DNA of 64,000 nt from Bedellia somnulentella (taxonomy: Eukaryota; Arthropoda; Insecta; Lepidoptera; Bedelliidae): contig OY755191.1 in the NCBI GenBank assembly GCA_963576735.1, positions 11,685,608 to 11,749,607 of the forward strand. The letters are read 5' to 3'. Position 1 is the first letter of the stretch, and the number at the start of each line of letters is the position of its first letter. Shown piece after piece: positions 55,446 to 64,000 of the stretch. The notes beneath the pieces are model-generated. The model saw nothing but the letters and a program-made list of their open reading frames with translations. It was not told the origin of the DNA and did no database searches. Made by a program: the position numbers and the translations under genes.

Positions 55446-55559
55446 GAAAGGTATTCCAAAATTTGTTTTAAAAAAAACTTATTATTGTTCATGTAATACT
55501 GATTAAATAGAAATTATGTAGAGTAAATGCAGTTTGTATGACGTTTTAATAATTTAAAT

Positions 55560-55660
55560 GGTCTCACTAGGCGTGTCTGGAAATGGCCGTACGGGATCGT
55601 GGAGAGTAGAGTCCCATAGAGCCCTATTTCCCTGATAAGGGATAAAAGGACATCGGCATT
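55560..55660 (+). mobile_element. Non-LTR retrotransposon 3'-end fragment (plus strand)
   Basis: GTCTGGAAATGGCCGTACGG, GAGTCCCATAGAGCCC, TTCCCTGATAAGGGATAAAA resemble the coding end of an insect LINE. Its (ATTT)n tail is the microsatellite at 55663. Confidence 0.55.
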
Positions 55661-55662
55661 AC

Positions 55663-55694
<32 letters not shown>

Positions 55695-55696
55695 TT
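55663..55696. repeat. (TTTA)n microsatellite shared by two facing LINE tails
   Basis: About eight TTTA units between the plus-strand LINE scrap and the 3' end of the minus-strand LINE. Confidence 0.9.
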
Positions 55697-58139
55697 TGGA
55701 AGACTTACAGCTAAATAATTACAATATAAGTAACAGTACATAACATCGATTCCAATTAAAAGTCTTCACCAGTAGTTTATATAAACGAAAAATATAATAA
55801 TTGCGCTTGATTTGCAACCATTATAGTGCCTATTCTAAAACAAAAACGTATTTATATGTATGTTGTTAACAAGTACAAAGAAATATGTATATAAATAATA
55901 ACTTTTTTTTAACTACGATATAATATATAAAACTCTATTGAGAGCTTTCTTTTGAGAAAAACAAAATAGTGAGTAAACGCTTAACCGTTGAAGTGCTGGT
56001 GTTGAAAATATCAATGTCATTATGAACCAAATTGTATTCACGACAAGCGCGTATCAAAAATGAATTTTGCCTATATCTCGTCTTTGCCGGGGCTACATGC
56101 ACCATGGACCGCTGACGCAGTGCTAGCTGGTTGGTGCGGAGACATATGTGTTGCAGTAGCTCCGGACAGTCGGTTGACCCGTTTGCCACTTTGACAAGGC
56201 AACATATATCCGATATGTTACGCCTTATTTCAAGCGGAACAAAATGATAAATTTCACACCGTTCGGCATAACTTGATATAAACTGTTTACTTTTAAAATC
56301 AAGATACCTAAGAAACTTCCTCTGAATCGCTTCTATTCTTAATTTATATATTTGGTACTGGGGATTCCACACGGGCGACGCATATTCTAAGTGACTGCGA
56401 ACATAGGCGCAATAAAGAACTTTAATGGCTTTAATACCTCGAAAATCCGACGCAGTTCTCATAATAAACCCAAGTGCTTTGGTGGCTTTTTTAACTATAT
56501 GGTCAATATGTTTGTCAAATATTAACTGGCTGTCAAATATTACTCCTAAGTCTCGCATTGAGTCAACTTTCGTAATTACTTTATTACCAAACGAAAAATC
56601 TAAATTCTGTTTTAACTTTTTCCTAGTGAAAGTAACATGGTAACATTTAGAGACATTAAGATCTAGCCTTTTTTGGTAACAATAATTTTGAAAGCGATCT
56701 AAATCATTCTGTAAGTCATTTACATCCTCATTATTATTAATATATTTAAGAATTTTCATGTCATCAGCAAATAGTAATATTTTAGTGTTAGGAAAACATT
56801 TAATTTTTATATCATTTATAAATAAAATAAACAGAATTGGCCCAAGTAATGACCCTTGGGGCACACCGGAAGGTACATTGGCCCAGCTTGACATGAAACC
56901 CAGCAGAGCAACAGCTTGACTTCTGTTCGATATATAAGACACAAACCATCTCAACAGATCACCGTGAATGCCAGCATCGGCGAGGCTTTGTATTAGGAGA
57001 GGGTGAAAAATTCGGTCAAAGCATTTTTGGTAATCGGTGTAAATAACCTCTACCTGAACCCCATTGTCCATGCCCTCACTAATAAAATTCGCCGCCAACA
57101 GTAGGTTTGTTGTTGTTGAACGCTTTCTCAAAAAACCGTGTTGATCTTCACTAAAACCTCCTTGAAGTGATGAATATAATTGATCAAACACAATCTTTTC
57201 GAGTGTTTTAGCAAAGAGACAAAGTTTGGATATTGGTCTATAATTCTCTATATCTTTTTTATCGCCCTTTTTGTGAATGGGTGTTATAAAACTGCTCTTC
57301 CATATTTTGGGTACATAGTTATCACTAAATGAGCGTCTGAACAGAAGACATAGAGGTGTTGTAAGGCTTTTGGCACAGTTGACAATGAACAGAGGTGGAA
57401 CGTTGTCAGGACCTCCTGACTTTTTCATGTCTAAGTTTTTTAATAATTTAAACACCGTATCATCTATGACTTCAATCGAAGAAATGCTATTTTGGGAGTT
57501 GGCTGCGTTCTCATTATAAGATAATGTTGTGTCATTAGTTGACAGAAATGTTGATGTAAAATATTGAGAAAACAGTTCAGAGATTTCCTCACCATTGTCA
57601 GAGGATCTACCATTAAAGTACATTGATGAGGGATACGCTAGAGACGAGTTTTTACTTTTTGCGTACTTCCAGAAATATTTCGGATTTTTAATGACGGAGG
57701 ATTCCACGTTATCAATATATGTATCATAACATTCCTTCTCTACCACTGTCGCTCGCTCTCTTAGCAGAGAGAATGTGATGTAGTCACTCATATTTTTATA
57801 TATTTTATATTTTTTATGGTATTTAGCCTTTTCTTTCATTATTTTTATTAAACATTTATTGTACCACGGCGGATATGACGTGTTCACGATGGCCCGTTTA
57901 GGTATATATTTATCTCTGAGCTCGTAGATTTTCTCGTAGAACAGTTCAACGGCGCGATCCAGACTCACATTGTTGAATAGCGAACTCCAATTAGTATTAT
58001 TTAGCTCAGCGTTAATCGGGGGGTAATCACCCTGGTTGTAAACATAAATTATACGGGACTGTTCCTTTAAGAGCTGAGGGCTAGAGTAGTCCACAGTGAT
58101 ATATAACGATCGGTGATGAGCATCTTCGGGTACAAGCAA
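55697..58139 (-). mobile_element. Non-LTR retrotransposon, 5'-truncated
   Basis: The minus-strand copy consists of a 734-codon frame plus a 3' UTR of about 240 bp ending CTGTAAGTCTTCC and an (AAAT)n tail. The 5' boundary near 58140 falls at the junction of endonuclease and RT, a typical truncation. A related 3'-end scrap is at 60700-60835. Confidence 0.88.
55935..58139 (-). CDS. Reverse transcriptase ORF2 (partial, uninterrupted)
   Basis: 734 residues open to a stop. The first residues (LLVPEDAHHRSLYI) look like the last strand of an AP-type endonuclease domain, so the N-terminal nuclease (about 250 residues) is missing. The RT domain spans about 235-500: WKSSFITPIHKKGD, ENYRPIS, the catalytic Asp in YTDYQKCFDR (about 369), SGVPQGSLLGPILF (424-437) and the FADDMKI box (457-463). 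A thumb/C-terminal region follows with YLG-like DLGVIF and SHLEYASPVW. The order is that of Jockey/CR1/L2-type elements; I cannot fix the clade. The lack of stops over 2.2 kb suggests fairly recent insertion. Confidence 0.9.
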   Translation of the reverse strand: MLVPEDAHHRSLYITVDYSSPQLLKEQSRIIYVYNQGDYPPINAELNNTNWSSLFNNVSLDRAVELFYEKIYELRDKYIPKRAIVNTSYPPWYNKCLIKIMKEKAKYHKKYKIYKNMSDYITFSLLRERATVVEKECYDTYIDNVESSVIKNPKYFWKYAKSKNSSLAYPSSMYFNGRSSDNGEEISELFSQYFTSTFLSTNDTTLSYNENAANSQNSISSIEVIDDTVFKLLKNLDMKKSGGPDNVPPLFIVNCAKSLTTPLCLLFRRSFSDNYVPKIWKSSFITPIHKKGDKKDIENYRPISKLCLFAKTLEKIVFDQLYSSLQGGFSEDQHGFLRKRSTTTNLLLAANFISEGMDNGVQVEVIYTDYQKCFDRIFHPLLIQSLADAGIHGDLLRWFVSYISNRSQAVALLGFMSSWANVPSGVPQGSLLGPILFILFINDIKIKCFPNTKILLFADDMKILKYINNNEDVNDLQNDLDRFQNYCYQKRLDLNVSKCYHVTFTRKKLKQNLDFSFGNKVITKVDSMRDLGVIFDSQLIFDKHIDHIVKKATKALGFIMRTASDFRGIKAIKVLYCAYVRSHLEYASPVWNPQYQIYKLRIEAIQRKFLRYLDFKSKQFISSYAERCEIYHFVPLEIRRNISDICCLVKVANGSTDCPELLQHICLRTNQLALRQRSMVHVAPAKTRYRQNSFLIRACREYNLVHNDIDIFNTSTSTVKRLLTILFFSKESSQ

Positions 58140-58200
58140 TTATAACAATAACGCAAATATTTCCAGTCAAAAGAAGTCGACTTCTAGATTGCTAAAATTG

Positions 58201-58664
58201 CTAAAGCTTTATTTCACATGACAATTCATATCTATCTTTTTGTTTTCTAATAAAAATAACTTTGTTAAGGATATCCTTATATGTACCCACAACGGTCGCT
58301 GTCCTTCCATATTTACCTTTTAAAATAACATTTAAAACAACAAATACATTGGTGGTATTTTTAGCCATATTTGAGATGCACTGCAATGTTATTATCGTAT
58401 TGCATATAGATTGTAGTTAGTCTTCTACACAGTCTCATCTGAATGCCCTCTATAAATATTGAATCGATTTGCTTGCAAGATAACTTATCAGAAATGTACA
58501 ACCAATTTCTGTCATTTTTAAAGAGATATTGTTGTTGAGTGATGTTATATTCAAGTTGACAGGTCAAAGTGTTCATGATAGTATAATCTTGCAACTCATT
58601 TTTTACATAATTGCAATAAAACAGACTCTTGGGTAGAACGTAATGTGCTGAAAAGACTACTGTA
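58201..58664 (-). pseudogene. Frameshifted reading frame of unknown origin
   Basis: Two overlapping minus-strand frames look like one protein broken by a single-base shift near 58385. The upstream one (58361 back to about 58664, where TTTTACAG resembles an acceptor) contains NITQQQYLFKNDRNWLYISD and ends IYMQYDNNI. The downstream one starts CISNMAKNTTNVF and continues VGTYKDILNKVIFIRKQKDR to a stop at 58201. Joined length is about 155 residues. Composition is coding-like (few stops, balanced hydrophobics), but I recognise no family. It lies directly 5' of the truncated LINE, though the sequence does not look like endonuclease. Host pseudogene, viral remnant or element gene are all possible. 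Confidence 0.35.
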
Positions 58665-58820
58665 AAAGTTCTGAATAACCGGAGGCTGCTCGCGCCCTTC
58701 GGTTACCCGCGATCTTCGCTTACGCCGAGCCCCTGTGTTCGTAGGATCTTGTAGGGAGGCTTATGAAGATCAATGGACGTCTATTGCCTGTGATGATGAA
58801 TGATAACTAATATAATCTGT
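58665..58820. other. GC-rich scrap of repeat character
   Basis: GGCTGCTCGCGCCCTTCGGT and ATGGACGTCTATTGCC..GATGATGAATGAT resemble the end of the RTE-like LINE at 38346-38446. Confidence 0.4.
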
Positions 58821-58822
58821 GA

Positions 58823-59052
58823 GTGCCGTGTCGTGTCTCGAATCGAATCTCGAATCGATTAGAACTACCCCATTTCTTCCGGTGGGTGTACGTACGTACA
58901 AAAGGTGACTAACGGTATTGGGGTTTTTAAACCTTTATTTCACCATCTTTTCCCCACGCAACTTCCAAAAGTGGTTGAGAATTTCTAATTCCCTAGCTCT
59001 GGCTATCTCTTCAAGGGATTTATAGCCGTGAGTATATGTATGTATGTATGTA
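58823..59052 (+). repeat. Lep1-like SINE
   Basis: GTGCCGTGTCGTGTC then an inserted (TCGAATC)n triplication, CTACCCCATTTCTTCCGG, and the end GAGTATATGTATGTATGTAT. The middle (GGGCGATGCGG region) is deleted. Confidence 0.82.
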
Positions 59053-59059
59053 TAATCTA

Positions 59060-59780
59060 AGAGATAAATCTCACGGTTTCCCGAGATCTTAACCAAAGCG
59101 TCTGCTTATCTGGAACCCTTAAATTAATTGGGCTGTGCTATCAACATCAACTGTATAAGTCTTGTTATCGGCAGTTATTTATTAAAACTGAAAATAACTC
59201 ACCGTACTTTTGCACGCAAATTTGTGTACCTTAGCAAAGTAAAAAACGTTTAAAGAAATTAGTCTTCAGGTTCATACGAACTGAATATTAAGTCTACAAT
59301 TGAAAACTCAGTCACTTTAAAGAAAAAAAAACTACTATCAACTATTTCATAAAAAATATTTAGAATAATCTGTAAATAGCTCGAATAATCTCACGCGCAT
59401 GTATTTATATTATCTTATACGGAACAAGGCATGATGTCTGCTATCGATCGATGTTATTTTAGGATACAAAGCGATTGTAATATCTATATCACCGTGATCC
59501 GTGATCTCTTTATCAACAGCTAGCTCGCTATCCAACATCACGACCTTATATGTGACGTGTGCCTTTAATTATATTGAACCGGTATAGTAACTCAATTGTA
59601 AAAGCTGTTGGCAGTTTGTGTGATAGCCTTAGCCATACTGCACGCGTTTCCCGCGAAAAACAAGTCGTTTACCTGTTGTTTTGTGATAACATTTTTTTTT
59701 TAACTTTATTTGTAAATTTAATATTAAAAACGGTACTATGAAAAGTGTTCAGTGAATTTTGTTACAAGACCCTGGATTTT
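59060..59780. promoter_or_regulatory. Possible promoter region of the 59787 exon
   Basis: Unique sequence. TCAGTGA at 59749-59755 could be an initiator with a 38-nt leader. No clear TATA box. Confidence 0.3.
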
Positions 59781-59786
59781 TTAACA

Positions 59787-59885
59787 ATGGCCCGTTTGGC
59801 TATAGGTGCTGCTCATCTTTACCAGAGATTTCAGGAGTTGTATCCTCATAAGTTTCATTCGCCGCATCACCTGCAGCATGAACAG
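59787..59885 (+). CDS. loco: Candidate alternative first coding exon of loco
   Basis: ATG in a strong context (AACAATGG), 33 codons starting MARLAIGAAHLYQRFQELYP and ending HHLQHEQ, donor CAG|GTGCGT in phase 0. Composition is protein-like (helical AIGAAHLYQRFQELY). Same strand and same phase as the other loco donors. Attribution is inference; an independent nested gene is the alternative. Confidence 0.55.
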
Positions 59886-59889
59886 GTGC

Positions 59890-60690
59890 GTTGGTATTCG
59901 ACCTTCATGGTAGTAAAAACAGGTGGCTGGCCCAATCAACTTATGCAAACTTATTTTTACGTTTTTTTTTCTTTGTTTTAACGCATCTTTTTTTGTTGTC
60001 GTCGTTTTTTTAATTCTTCAATATAAGTTCAACGTTGTTATGATTGCTATTAATGGCTTAAACAAAATTTATGAGCGTTGTTAATACTATTTACAAATAT
60101 CCGTTAAACTTAAAAAATATATTACATTATATTTTTTTAACTGGCCTACAACTGCTGTCGCTTTCTGATTAATGAAATAAAATGAAAATAGTTTAAACCA
60201 CCCTTTCCACAAGAGATGTAAATAAGTAATGTCTCATTACCTACCGTCACCTACTACATTTTCACTCAAAATCAAGAATCGGTTAAACCGCTATGGTTCA
60301 ATGCTGTTACAATAATTAAATACTGTAACCAAAAAAATAAAGTAAATAGTTTATTTTAAATAAGTGCGGTGCAGCTAAATTAAATACGTGTATATTTTAT
60401 TCAGCTTAGGTACTCGAACTAAAACTCTCACCATATCGATTACTTGAACAAAAATACAGTATCTAAATCGTATCGTCGGCTACATACGTTATCATATTGC
60501 TTAGTAATTGAACTCGTGATCGTATTTATTTTGAGAGCGAGACGTTTGCCGGGAAACACGGTTCCGAAGGTATTAATATGTCACAAATTGTCGAGATAAC
60601 CACCGTTGCTGTAAAAAATCTTCCTATCGCTAAATGTTTGACATAAATATAGAAAGTCACGAAATTTTCCTTCATGCATACATACATGTA
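59890..60690. other. Intronic AT-rich DNA
   Basis: No supported feature. Confidence 0.4.
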
Positions 60691-60691
60691 A

Positions 60692-60840
60692 GTATTTTAT
60701 TTTATTTATTTTATTTTATAATTACGGAAAACTTACAGCTACTTATAATTAATTAGCAACTTAAAAGTATAACGAAAACCCAATTATCAGTTTTCACTGT
60801 TACAAAACTTAATAATAATAAAAAAACACAAGGTTGGACA
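60692..60840 (-). mobile_element. 3'-end scrap of the 55697-58139 LINE family
   Basis: (TTTTA)n, then GGAAAACTTACAGCTACTTA, AACCCAATTATCAGTTTTCA, which parallels GGAAGACTTACAGCTAAATA and GTCTTCACCAG at 55697-55770. Confidence 0.65.
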
Positions 60841-60874
60841 CTCATAATTATGCTAACAATAGTTTATTTTTTAT

Positions 60875-61070
60875 ATATTCACGCCTTTAGTTCCCTTTAG
60901 GGTAGATAGAGACTATCGATCGACACTTTGGACGATCCTGGTAAACTTTTCGAGCTTCGATTTCTTTTCACACATGCCCTTAAACCTATTTGAGTAGTTT
61001 GTTTATTTGATCTAAATCGTTAGACACACGTAGTTTTCCTCTACTGACATTACCACCTAATGTACCTTAT
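60875..61070 (-). mobile_element. LINE 3'-end fragment, family of 45800-46435
   Basis: ATATTCACGCCTTTAGTTCC, GATAGAGACTATCGATCGAC, ACGATCCTGGTAAACTTTTC. Confidence 0.7.
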
Positions 61071-61074
61071 TGTA

Positions 61075-61885
61075 AATGAATTTTACTTATTGACATCCAG
61101 ACTTATCTAATTATATCGTCGAATGATTATTGAATGATAATGTAGGCGTATAATACATTATTCAAATATAAGTACTACCGCCTTTTTTTCTTGCAATGGT
61201 GACTGTGATTGTTGCGAAAACCAACACTTGACGGCAAGCAAAAGGTTATTTTTCAATAGTATTTGTTGTATGTAGTGTTGATTTCAAATATCTCGTATAC
61301 TTGTTCAAATACGTGAAGTGTATATAAATACATATAGTAGTTGTCGTACGAGGCAATTTAGCGATATGAGCTAAAATTTAAGTTGAATTCATGTTGGGAC
61401 TTTGCTCCTTTTTGAGATTGTGGGCCATGGAGGGCGTGGATTACGCCCTGCGAATTTCGAATACGTAAATCCAGAGATTATTTCCCTAAACGTGACAGAA
61501 AATATGCAGTCGTATAATAAAAACGCCTACTTTGTGTTTGCCTTTTATTAATTTTAATTAACCATATTTTCTATGTAAACAAGCTTATACTCATTCATTA
61601 TTCAAACCCCTAAGGCATTACTATCAAATAAAGGACAAAGTAATTACTGTTCCAAAACAAAACATTAGCACCGCTATCGATAAAAGTAACCTACATTCGA
61701 CTCGATGTCGATAAACTCAGGGCCGTTAGTGCGGAAGGGTTGGGGACATCTCTATGGACTGCCATTTACTTTTCCATATTAGTACTTATACGATAGCAGA
61801 ATGGCCTTCGTTTGGTCTCTGTTGTTAGTTTAAATAGTACGTGTATTCGATTATTTTTACTTAATTATTATACGATGTTCACCTT
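61075..61885. other. Intronic AT-rich DNA
   Basis: No supported feature. Confidence 0.4.
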
Positions 61886-61894
61886 ATAACATAC

Positions 61895-62110
61895 GTATAA
61901 TCTCACAGCTATTTTCAAAAAAGGGTAGTTTGAGCTGCAGTTTCAGATTTCCAGCTACATTTGAAAGTTTAGTGGCGAAAATATTGTAAATTAAATATTT
62001 TTGTGATAAGCCTCAACCGCATCGCCCAAAAATCACTAAGATAACACCAATAAGTCTCTTCTTACGGCACCTGCCTGAATAAATGGGTTAGTGCTGTTAT
62101 GCGCCATATA
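61895..62110 (-). repeat. Lep1-like SINE, diverged
   Basis: ATAATCTCACAGCTATTTTC, CCGCATCGCCCAAAAATCAC, AAATGGGTTAGTGCTGTTAT. Confidence 0.65.
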
Positions 62111-62190
62111 TAATATCATGTTAAATTATTTGAATATTTATTGAAACAAAATAATGAAGCAAGTAATTTAAATAAAATATAACGTGTATA

Positions 62191-62451
62191 AATAAGGCTG
62201 TGTAGTGTCGGCTTAGAATAGCACTACCCCATTTCTTCCGGTGGGCTGGGTGTACTTAAGAGGCGACTAACGGTATTGGGGCTTTAAGGGATTTTTGGGC
62301 GATGCGGTTGGAGACCCATCACCAACAAACATTATTTTACCAACTTCTCCCCACTAAACGTTCCAAAAGTGGCCAAGGAATTTTTATTCCTTAGCTCTGG
62401 CTATCCCATCTAGGGATTTATAGCCGTGAGTATATGTATGTTGTATGTATG
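62191..62451 (+). repeat. Lep1-like SINE with 13-bp target duplication
   Basis: GCTGTGTAGTGTCGGCTTAG to GAGTATATGTATG(T)n. Exact TATAACGTGTATA at 62178-62190 and 62452-62464. It defines the ends of the unit: about 261 bp. Confidence 0.92.
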
Positions 62452-62639
62452 TATAACGTGTATATATTGTATATTATTTTTAATTAAATAACCTTAATTT
62501 AATTAGTCAGCGTCTATTCTATTAATATACCTACCTAGTTGGTCCTTAAATTCTGTCACAAACAAAATTGGCTATAAAAGTCCTGATATTCAAAAAAAGA
62601 TTTTTATAAATAAAACGTGATTTAATTTGCTTACATTAA

Positions 62640-63045
62640 ACACAAAATTTATTCATAACGATTGCCACTATTTTTCACTAAAGCCTTCAATCTTCACGTC
62701 CAGTCTTCAATAGCAGCATGGCCCATATTCATGTGGATATCGGTCACCGCTTTAGTCAATGATGACTTTAGGGTGCTCAAATTTTTGTGAGGTTTAGAAC
62801 AGACCTTCTTCACCAATTCCTGCTAAATTTTGTAATCCAGTAGATTGAGGTCAGGGTTAGATGAAGGCCAATCTTGATGCCTTAATAGCTCGACGTTCTG
62901 GCGCTCAAACCACTCCTGAGTTGTTTTGGCCTTATGAGCAGGTGCAGAGTCCTGTTGAAACACAAATGACCACCCTCCAAAGAGTGTCTGGGGCAGATCT
63001 TTTACTATTTCTTTGTTTCGTCTTTGGTAGGACGGCCGCAACGAT
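62640..63045 (-). pseudogene. Tc1/mariner-superfamily transposase relic
   Basis: The minus strand reads YQRRNKEIVKDLPQTLFGGW, FVFQQDSAPAHKAKTTQEWF (catalytic Asp in QQDSAPAH), then LRHQDWPSSNPDLNLLDYKI, stop, QELVKKVCSKPHKNLSTLKS and HMNMGHAAIEDWT, stop. TGG codons have become TAG or TGA in at least two places. The N-terminal half and the terminal repeats are not visible. A different subgroup from the mariner at 31811. Confidence 0.82.
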
Positions 63046-63202
63046 GCAATGCAATTGCTGTTACTCAGTTCTCTTTGCGAGTCTAATCCATCTAAAAATC
63101 GAACACCATTTCATATTTCTGTGTTCATAGGTGTTCTATTTTTAAAATAAATGGCCAGTGACAGTTTTTGAGAACCGACTAGGTAATTTAAAATTTGCAC
63201 AT

Positions 63203-63280
63203 GTATTATCAAAGCTAGAGAAATAGTACCATATCGCATTAGCATTATCAAAGCTAGAGAAATAGTACCATATCGCAAAG
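63203..63280. repeat. Tandem duplication of a 34-bp unit
   Basis: ATTATCAAAGCTAGAGAAAT then AGTACCATATCGCA occurs twice with a 5-bp spacer. Confidence 0.9.
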
Positions 63281-63284
63281 TAAA

Positions 63285-64000
63285 CGTTTGATACGAAGCG
63301 TACAATATTAGGCGTGGTGCAATGTTTGCGTTGCTGTATCTGACTGCTGTTTACTTGCCACGTTACAAGAGTACTGCAGTTTGCACGACTATCGAGATTG
63401 ACACGCCCCAGTGTAGCGGCGTAGTGAGTAAACTCATCTCGGTGCTCTTTGGTAACTGATTTGCAGTAATCGATGTTCGGGCGCTCTTCTTTGCTTACAT
63501 ATAGAGTTCATAAAAAAATATAAAGTATGTTAACCGACGACAAGATTTACATATAGTTTGATAGTAGAGAATCAGTTCTCATGATGACATTGATAAAAAT
63601 AATATGTTTTCAGTTTTCTTCGATATGTGAAACAAATTATAACATATTTCTCAAGAATTGAAACTAGAAAAAAACTCTAAGATAGTCGTTCTCAGGAGGT
63701 CAACTTGGAATAAAACGCTATAGTCGTATCTTTGAACCATCCATATTACTTTGTTATTTATTTACAAGCATCACAAAACCACTCAGCCTTCACAGTTCGC
63801 AATATTTTGTCAAGTGCACCCGATAATCTCTTGTTATTGATAGCCTAACAACATGGTAACCGACGTGCTGTGTGACGGAGCTGTGTACTAAAATCCTTGA
63901 TATTGATAAGTGTCTCAAGACGACGGAAAGTTTGTTCAAGTGGAGATTTGAACGGCTGTTTGACTTGCGAACTCTTGCCTCGTGCGCGGTGTTTAAAAAA
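63285..64000. other. Intronic DNA at window edge, slightly GC-richer
   Basis: No open frame or element supported. Further loco promoters or exons may follow. Confidence 0.35.

Noticed and set aside
63851..63892. Possible start exon (ATGGTAACCGACGTGCTGTG)
   Set aside because: A stop codon follows after 12 codons without a donor in frame.

Overview
The window is nuclear DNA of an insect, very probably a moth or butterfly (Lepidoptera). It is AT-rich, its genes have long introns with GT-AG splice sites, and the space between exons is filled with short mobile elements. One SINE family resembles the Lep1/HaSE-type lepidopteran SINEs and has a (TATG)n tail. A second SINE is tRNA-derived. There are also hAT, mariner, pogo/Tigger, Ginger-like, Helitron and non-LTR elements. 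Nothing here is bacterial or CRISPR-like.

Three host genes can be seen. (1) At 147-342 (+) lies the last exon of a gene that starts left of the window; I do not recognise the product. (2) On the minus strand, 17592 down to 7898, is a complete 12-exon gene for the nucleolar complex protein Noc3 (NOC3L). All splice phases agree and the model gives 819 residues, close to the roughly 800 of vertebrate NOC3L. (3) On the plus strand from 18465 is the gene for the G-protein regulator loco/RGS12. Its first three coding exons carry a PDZ domain and a PTB domain (18465-24670). The RGS, Ras-binding and GoLoco parts must lie beyond 64000, so about 39 kb of this window is a loco intron. Within that intron I see three candidate alternative first exons (35361, 40988, 59787), each a short ATG-led frame ending at a phase-0 donor, as loco exon 3 does.

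Layout. 1-7900: unknown terminal exon, then a mobile-element nest: an old hAT (2012-7753, 8-bp target duplication) holding a SINE split by an intact 2000-bp hAT (2585-4584), and a Ginger/KRBA2-like element (4773-7539) that itself carries two SINEs. 7898-17592: Noc3, with decayed copies of exons 10 and 11 in the following introns. 17593-18464: shared divergent promoter region of Noc3 and loco. 18465-24670: loco PDZ/PTB exons. 24671-64000: loco intron with candidate alternative promoters and many elements, including a pogo/Tigger element (28370-29126), a dead mariner (31811-33048), non-LTR retrotransposon pieces (45800-46435, 55697-58139), a Helitron (52150-52412), a Tc1/mariner relic (62640-63045) and about twenty SINEs.

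Gene functions: Noc3 works in 60S ribosome assembly and replication licensing. Loco/RGS12 switches off Gi/Go signalling. They share an intergenic region but not a pathway. No wholly new system is evident. The most unusual items are the nested transposons, the repeated partial duplication of two neighbouring Noc3 exons, the set of candidate loco promoters, and a frameshifted reading frame of unknown origin at 58201-58664.
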